In this document: piece by piece, positions 61,071 to 64,000 of the stretch | How positions within the stretch are numbered: position 1 is the stretch's first letter | Layout: each line of letters begins with the position of its first letter | Assembly (NCBI RefSeq): GCF_027158205.1 | Contig: NZ_JAPVLU010000028.1 | Coordinates: 37,123-101,122 of the forward strand | Origin: Streptomyces sp. H39-S7 | Lineage (GTDB): Bacteria; Actinomycetota; Actinomycetes; Streptomycetales; Streptomycetaceae | Direction of reading: 5' to 3' | DNA length: 64,000 nucleotides | Position numbers and translations under genes: made by a program | The notes under the pieces: generated by a model | The model's database searches: none | What the model was told of the DNA's origin: nothing | Seen by the model: only the letters and a program-made list of their open reading frames with translations

Positions 61071-62090
61071 TCAGGTGCGAGGTCCGTGACATTCCTGGTG
61101 TCTGAGGTCCCTGGGCGGCACGCCGTAGGCGGCGCGGAAGGCGCGACTGAAGTCTGCGGGGTGGCGGAATCCCCACCGGGTGGAGATATCGCCAATCGTG
61201 TGATGTCCCAGCCGCAGGTTGAGAAGGTCGGCCTTGCACCGTTCGAGGCGGCGTCGCCGGATCATCGCGCTGACCGTTTCGGGCTGGCCCTGGAACAGCT
61301 GGTGCAGGGTACGTACGGATATACGGTGGTGGGTGGCAATGGTGGCCGGCCGCAGATCTTGATCACCAAGGTTGTGCTCGATGAACGCGTCGATGCGTGC
61401 GCGCAGTTCATGCTCACGGGTTTCCACAGGCAGGGTGTGCTGCGCGTCGATGTGGCTCGCGAGGAACGTGACGGCCAGATCGAATCCGATGCGGCCCAGC
61501 CGATGCCGTTCCGCCGAGCCGGCCGCGGCGGAGTTCTCCCGGAAGCCGGACAGGAATTGGCCAAGGAGCGCCCCTGTCGGGGTTCGCGTGCGGAGAGGGT
61601 TGCCCAGCAGGCGGTCCGCCGTACCGCCCGGCAGTGGCAGGGAAGCTCTGGGCATCCGCATCAGCGTCAGACGTTGCTGCCGACCATGGTCGAGGAAGTC
61701 GGCAGCCAGCGGGTGGGAAGTGTCGAACAGAGCCATGTCTCCGGCCGAGAGGCATGTGACGTTGCCGGACTGTTCCAGTCTGATGGGGCTGCCGTGGACC
61801 ACGAACAGGTGGTAGTCCTCCGGGTCATGATGCCGGATGAGCGCAGGGCCGCGACGAGCCGACAGCGGCGAGAAGGTGAGAGCCACCACGGTGCTGGCCG
61901 ATAGGTCGGACACGTCGGCTCGCCCTCGGAAGCAGTCGGCGTGATCGCTGGTCATCACGGTGGGCATGACGTCCTGGCGCATCCGATGCATCCACCACTC
62001 GAACCGTTCCCGCGCCGGCACGACCTCAGTGGACAGGGTCGTGACAGCTTCCTGCACCAGGGGCGCTTCTTCGGACGCAAGTTCAGACAC
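61071..62090 (-). CDS. AraC-family transcriptional regulator
   Basis: 339 residues from a GTG at 62090; no strong ribosome site is visible, so the start is uncertain. The N-terminal cupin-like ligand domain includes FVVHGSPIRLEQSGNVTCLS. The C-terminal double HTH (about 235-335) has HHRISVRTLHQLFQGQPETV and IGDISTRWGFRHPADFSRAF, with the AraC ending FRAAYGVPPRDLR. The target is not adjacent; ligand unknown. Confidence 0.9.
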   Translation of the reverse strand: MSELASEEAPLVQEAVTTLSTEVVPARERFEWWMHRMRQDVMPTVMTSDHADCFRGRADVSDLSASTVVALTFSPLSARRGPALIRHHDPEDYHLFVVHGSPIRLEQSGNVTCLSAGDMALFDTSHPLAADFLDHGRQQRLTLMRMPRASLPLPGGTADRLLGNPLRTRTPTGALLGQFLSGFRENSAAAGSAERHRLGRIGFDLAVTFLASHIDAQHTLPVETREHELRARIDAFIEHNLGDQDLRPATIATHHRISVRTLHQLFQGQPETVSAMIRRRRLERCKADLLNLRLGHHTIGDISTRWGFRHPADFSRAFRAAYGVPPRDLRHQECHGPRT

Positions 62091-62429
62091 CCGTTGATGG
62101 TCCCCCAGGCTCGGGGACAGTAAAAGGCGGCCGCCGGTCGGAGTGGGAACGCCCCTGACCGGTAAGCGTCACCGCCCCGAACCGGCAGAGGAAGTGCTGC
62201 CCACCAGTGAAAGTTCGGTGAGATCGATCATTCTCGGCGTAGGCGCGCTCGGCGCGGCACAGGCACGGGCCCACGAAAGTTCAGCGTGGCTCCGCCAGGG
62301 CGTGGCCGGAGGCGACCGCCGGGGGTACGGGCACCGGGCATCGGGCGAAGCGGCGCAAGGTCGATCCGCTCGTCCCTCTCCAGTCCGCGATGTCCAGCCG
62401 CGGCTACTGCAGCGCGCGAACGTGGTGCA
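62091..62429. other. Intergenic region
   Basis: Nothing is recognisable between the AraC start and the TetR stop. It should contain the AraC promoter. No frame has a convincing start or family. Confidence 0.4.
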
Positions 62430-63038
62430 TCAGTCGAGGGCGCAGCTGCGGCCGGTCTGCAGGATCTCGTCGGAGAGCTCGGGCTCGACGTGCCGTACGG
62501 CGCGGGCGAGCATCAGCGTGCCGACCATTTCGCTGAGCAGGCGGGTGGCCTTGTCGCGGGCTTCGCCCGGGTCGAGTTCGTGCCCCTTTTCCTCCGCTTC
62601 GCGCAGAAACTCCGCGGCGAAGCCGGTGAGGTAACCCTCGACGCCTTCGGCGTACACCCTCTGCACGGCCTCGCCCTGCCGTCCGACGTCGGTGACCAGG
62701 GAGGCGGAGGGGCAGCCGCCGTCCGGGGCGTCACGGTGCGCGGTGGACAGGTACCCGGCCACGACCCGCTCCAGCGGAGAGCCGGCCTGGCCCGAACCGT
62801 CCTCGATCGTCCGCGCCAGGCCCCCGAGCGAGGCGGCGAAGGAGGCGCCGCACACCTCCACGACCAGGTCGTTCTTGGAGGCGAAGTGATTGTAGAAGCC
62901 GCCGTGGGTGAGTCCGGCCTCCTTCATCAACTCGGCGATGCCGACCGCGTCTACGCCCTGCGAGCGAAACATGCGGCCCGCCGCTTCGAGGATGTTGTGC
63001 CGGTTGCGGGCCTTGTCCTCCTTGGTGATCCGCGGCAT
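62430..63038 (-). CDS. TetR/AcrR-family transcriptional regulator
   Basis: 202 residues from the ATG at 63038. The HTH reads RHNILEAAGRMFRSQGVDAV, then LMKEAGLTHGGFYNHFASKN. This HGGFYNHF recognition segment is typical of the AcuR/NemR-like TetR group that responds to electrophiles or small organic compounds. The C-terminal domain has a GGCPSASLVTDVG segment containing a cysteine. Two inverted repeats upstream (63077-63120) are likely operators. The divergent gene is a remnant, followed by a VOC protein. Confidence 0.93.
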   Translation of the reverse strand: MPRITKEDKARNRHNILEAAGRMFRSQGVDAVGIAELMKEAGLTHGGFYNHFASKNDLVVEVCGASFAASLGGLARTIEDGSGQAGSPLERVVAGYLSTAHRDAPDGGCPSASLVTDVGRQGEAVQRVYAEGVEGYLTGFAAEFLREAEEKGHELDPGEARDKATRLLSEMVGTLMLARAVRHVEPELSDEILQTGRSCALD

Positions 63039-63076
63039 GACCGTCCTCTCGCATCGCTCTCGACTTGACCTTTTTG

Positions 63077-63120
63077 ATGATGCCTTTCATCATAACAACA
63101 GTTCCAATGACACTCGTCAT
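63077..63120. promoter_or_regulatory. Two inverted repeats upstream of the TetR gene
   Basis: ATGATG-CCTTT-CATCAT (63077-63093) and ATGAC-ACTC-GTCAT (63107-63120). The segment is markedly AT-richer than its surroundings and lies between divergent starts. Confidence 0.65.
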
Positions 63121-63146
63121 TAATAATTCTCGGAAGGGAAGCGTCA

Positions 63147-63412
63147 TGCGCGCCATCGCCTACGAACAGCACCGAGGAGCAGGGCAGGTGTTACGCCCGA
63201 GCGCACCGCCGGCCCCTGCCGCGCCCGCGGCCTGGCAGGCGCGGGTGCGGGTGCTCTCCCGGCCCCCGACGACGTGGCGGGAGCAGATGGCCTTCCGGGT
63301 GGGCCACGGAGATCGCCTCGCACCGAGCCACCCGCTGACCGAGGGCGGCCAGGACACCTACTACGCCGGTCACACCGAGCGCCCGACCACCCCGTCTTCA
63401 TCGACAACTGAG
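63147..63412 (+). pseudogene. Remnant of a quinone-oxidoreductase-like gene
   Basis: An ATG at 63147, after GGAAGGGAAG, opens MRAIAYEQHRGAGQVL, the standard start of a zinc-type NADPH:quinone oxidoreductase. The sequence then degenerates to Pro/Ala-rich text. The nearby alternative frame ends PDHPVFIDN before a TGA at 63410. The start and end seem to be two pieces of a deleted gene. It is divergent from the TetR gene and just upstream of the VOC gene. Confidence 0.45.
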
Positions 63413-63426
63413 CAAGGAAGACAGCC

Positions 63427-63774
63427 GTGAGCAGCAACATCCGAGCAATAGTCGCGAACGTCGAAGTAGAGAACCTCGAAGACGCGATCCCTCTCTACCA
63501 GGACCTGGCCGGGGACACGGAAGTCCGCCGCTTCCCGTACCGCGAACTGGAGGTGGCACTGGTAGGACCCTTCCTGCTCTGCTCCGGTCCGCTGGAGAAG
63601 TACGTCTCGCAGAACGCGACCGTCATCGTCGAATCCCTGACGCCCGTTCTCGACGCCCTCGGCAAGGCCGGCGCCGAGATCCTCGAGGCACCCAACGAAG
63701 TACCCAACGGCACCAGGATCGTCGCCCGCCACCCCGACGGCTCCGTCTTCGAGTACCTGCAGCCCCGCTCCTGA
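63427..63774 (+). CDS. Single-domain VOC family protein
   Basis: 115 residues from a GTG at 63427 with GGAAG upstream. Pattern IRAIVANVEVENLEDAIPLY, FLLCSG and ARHPDGSVFEYLQPRS matches the VOC half-fold, with a terminal Glu at the metal-ligand position. Probably works as a dimer. Likely under the divergent TetR regulator together with the degraded oxidoreductase. Confidence 0.82.
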   Translation: MSSNIRAIVANVEVENLEDAIPLYQDLAGDTEVRRFPYRELEVALVGPFLLCSGPLEKYVSQNATVIVESLTPVLDALGKAGAEILEAPNEVPNGTRIVARHPDGSVFEYLQPRS

Positions 63775-63826
63775 GAGGCTCGCGGTACGGTCGCTGCCCG
63801 ACCTGTCGGCCCCACCACGACCTTCC

Positions 63827-64000
63827 TTGCGGTCCGGCAGTCGCCAGCGACAGGCACTGAGCGCGCCGGCCCGCGAAGTCGGCCGGCTCCTCAGCGAGGA
63901 CGTCGCGGCAGCCTGCTTCACGACGGTAGACACATGGCGGGTGACCGCGTGCCAGTCCCCCACGGGCGCCGACGGCGTCGCCGAGGCGCTCGGCAAGGTC
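63827..64000 (+). CDS. Possible partial coding region running off the window
   Basis: An open plus-strand frame from a TTG at 63827 reads naturally: APAREVGRLLSEDVAAACFT, then VDTWRVTACQSPTGADGVAE. It continues past the window end. No clear ribosome site; no family recognised. The opposite strand also has a long open frame here, so this may be chance. Confidence 0.25.
   Translation, partial: MRSGSRQRQALSAPAREVGRLLSEDVAAACFTTVDTWRVTACQSPTGADGVAEALGKV

Noticed and set aside
63370..63996. 208-codon minus-strand frame at the right edge
   Set aside because: Antisense to the VOC gene, whose protein has clear family motifs; no recognisable product.

Overview
The window is high-GC actinobacterial DNA. 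Dense genes, frequent GTG and TTG starts, GGAGG-type ribosome sites, two-domain universal stress proteins, Rv1733c-type membrane proteins, a DUF6193 protein and a DUF4157 protein all point to Streptomyces or a close relative. I saw no tRNA, rRNA, CRISPR array or complete insertion sequence.

Left flank (1-6.7 kb): a DUF4157 protein with an ADP-ribosyltransferase-like C-terminus (candidate contractile-injection-system cargo), an HxlR regulator divergent from a carboxymuconolactone-decarboxylase-family protein, and a P-loop NTPase/TPR gene broken by a frameshift. A long gene-poor stretch follows.

Core island (about 6.7-34.3 kb): a dormancy/hypoxia and fermentation module. It holds pyruvate phosphate dikinase, oleate hydratase, five universal stress proteins plus one broken copy, three CBS-BON proteins, two Rv1733c-family membrane proteins, a cyclic-nucleotide-binding domain without a DNA-binding domain, an extra GAPDH, a DoxX-like membrane protein, pyruvate formate-lyase with its activase, a GNAT/ADP-forming acetyl-CoA synthetase fusion, a flavodoxin-like protein, a PAS-PAS-SpoIIE-HATPase regulator and a bifunctional AdhE. 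Together these could carry PEP through pyruvate to formate and acetyl-CoA, then to acetate with ATP gain or to ethanol with NADH reoxidation. Nearly every transcription unit is preceded by a pair of palindromes of the form GGGNCC-N3/4-GGNCCC. Pair members are centred about 20-22 bp apart and lie about 70-125 nt upstream of the start codon. This layout resembles DosR/DevR boxes, yet no DevR/DevS pair is encoded in the window.

Middle (34.3-46.7 kb): a membrane Ser/Thr kinase, a three-gene operon (small membrane protein, XRE-type regulator, hypothetical protein), a decayed kinase-like fragment, lactate 2-monooxygenase, a large secreted DUF11-type protein, an IS256 transposase remnant, a Tat-exported beta-helix-like protein and an FAD monooxygenase.

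Right part (46.8-64 kb): ordinary chromosomal accessory genes. These include a PEP-mutase/isocitrate-lyase family enzyme, VOC proteins, a MarR-controlled membrane protein/FMN-reductase operon, an iron-siderophore ABC transporter behind an iron box, TetR and AraC regulators, an aldo/keto reductase with DUF2316, an alpha/beta hydrolase and a small secreted lectin-like protein. Several intergenic regions carry clear paired operators or strong hairpin terminators. All function calls rest on motif recognition by eye; no database search was run.
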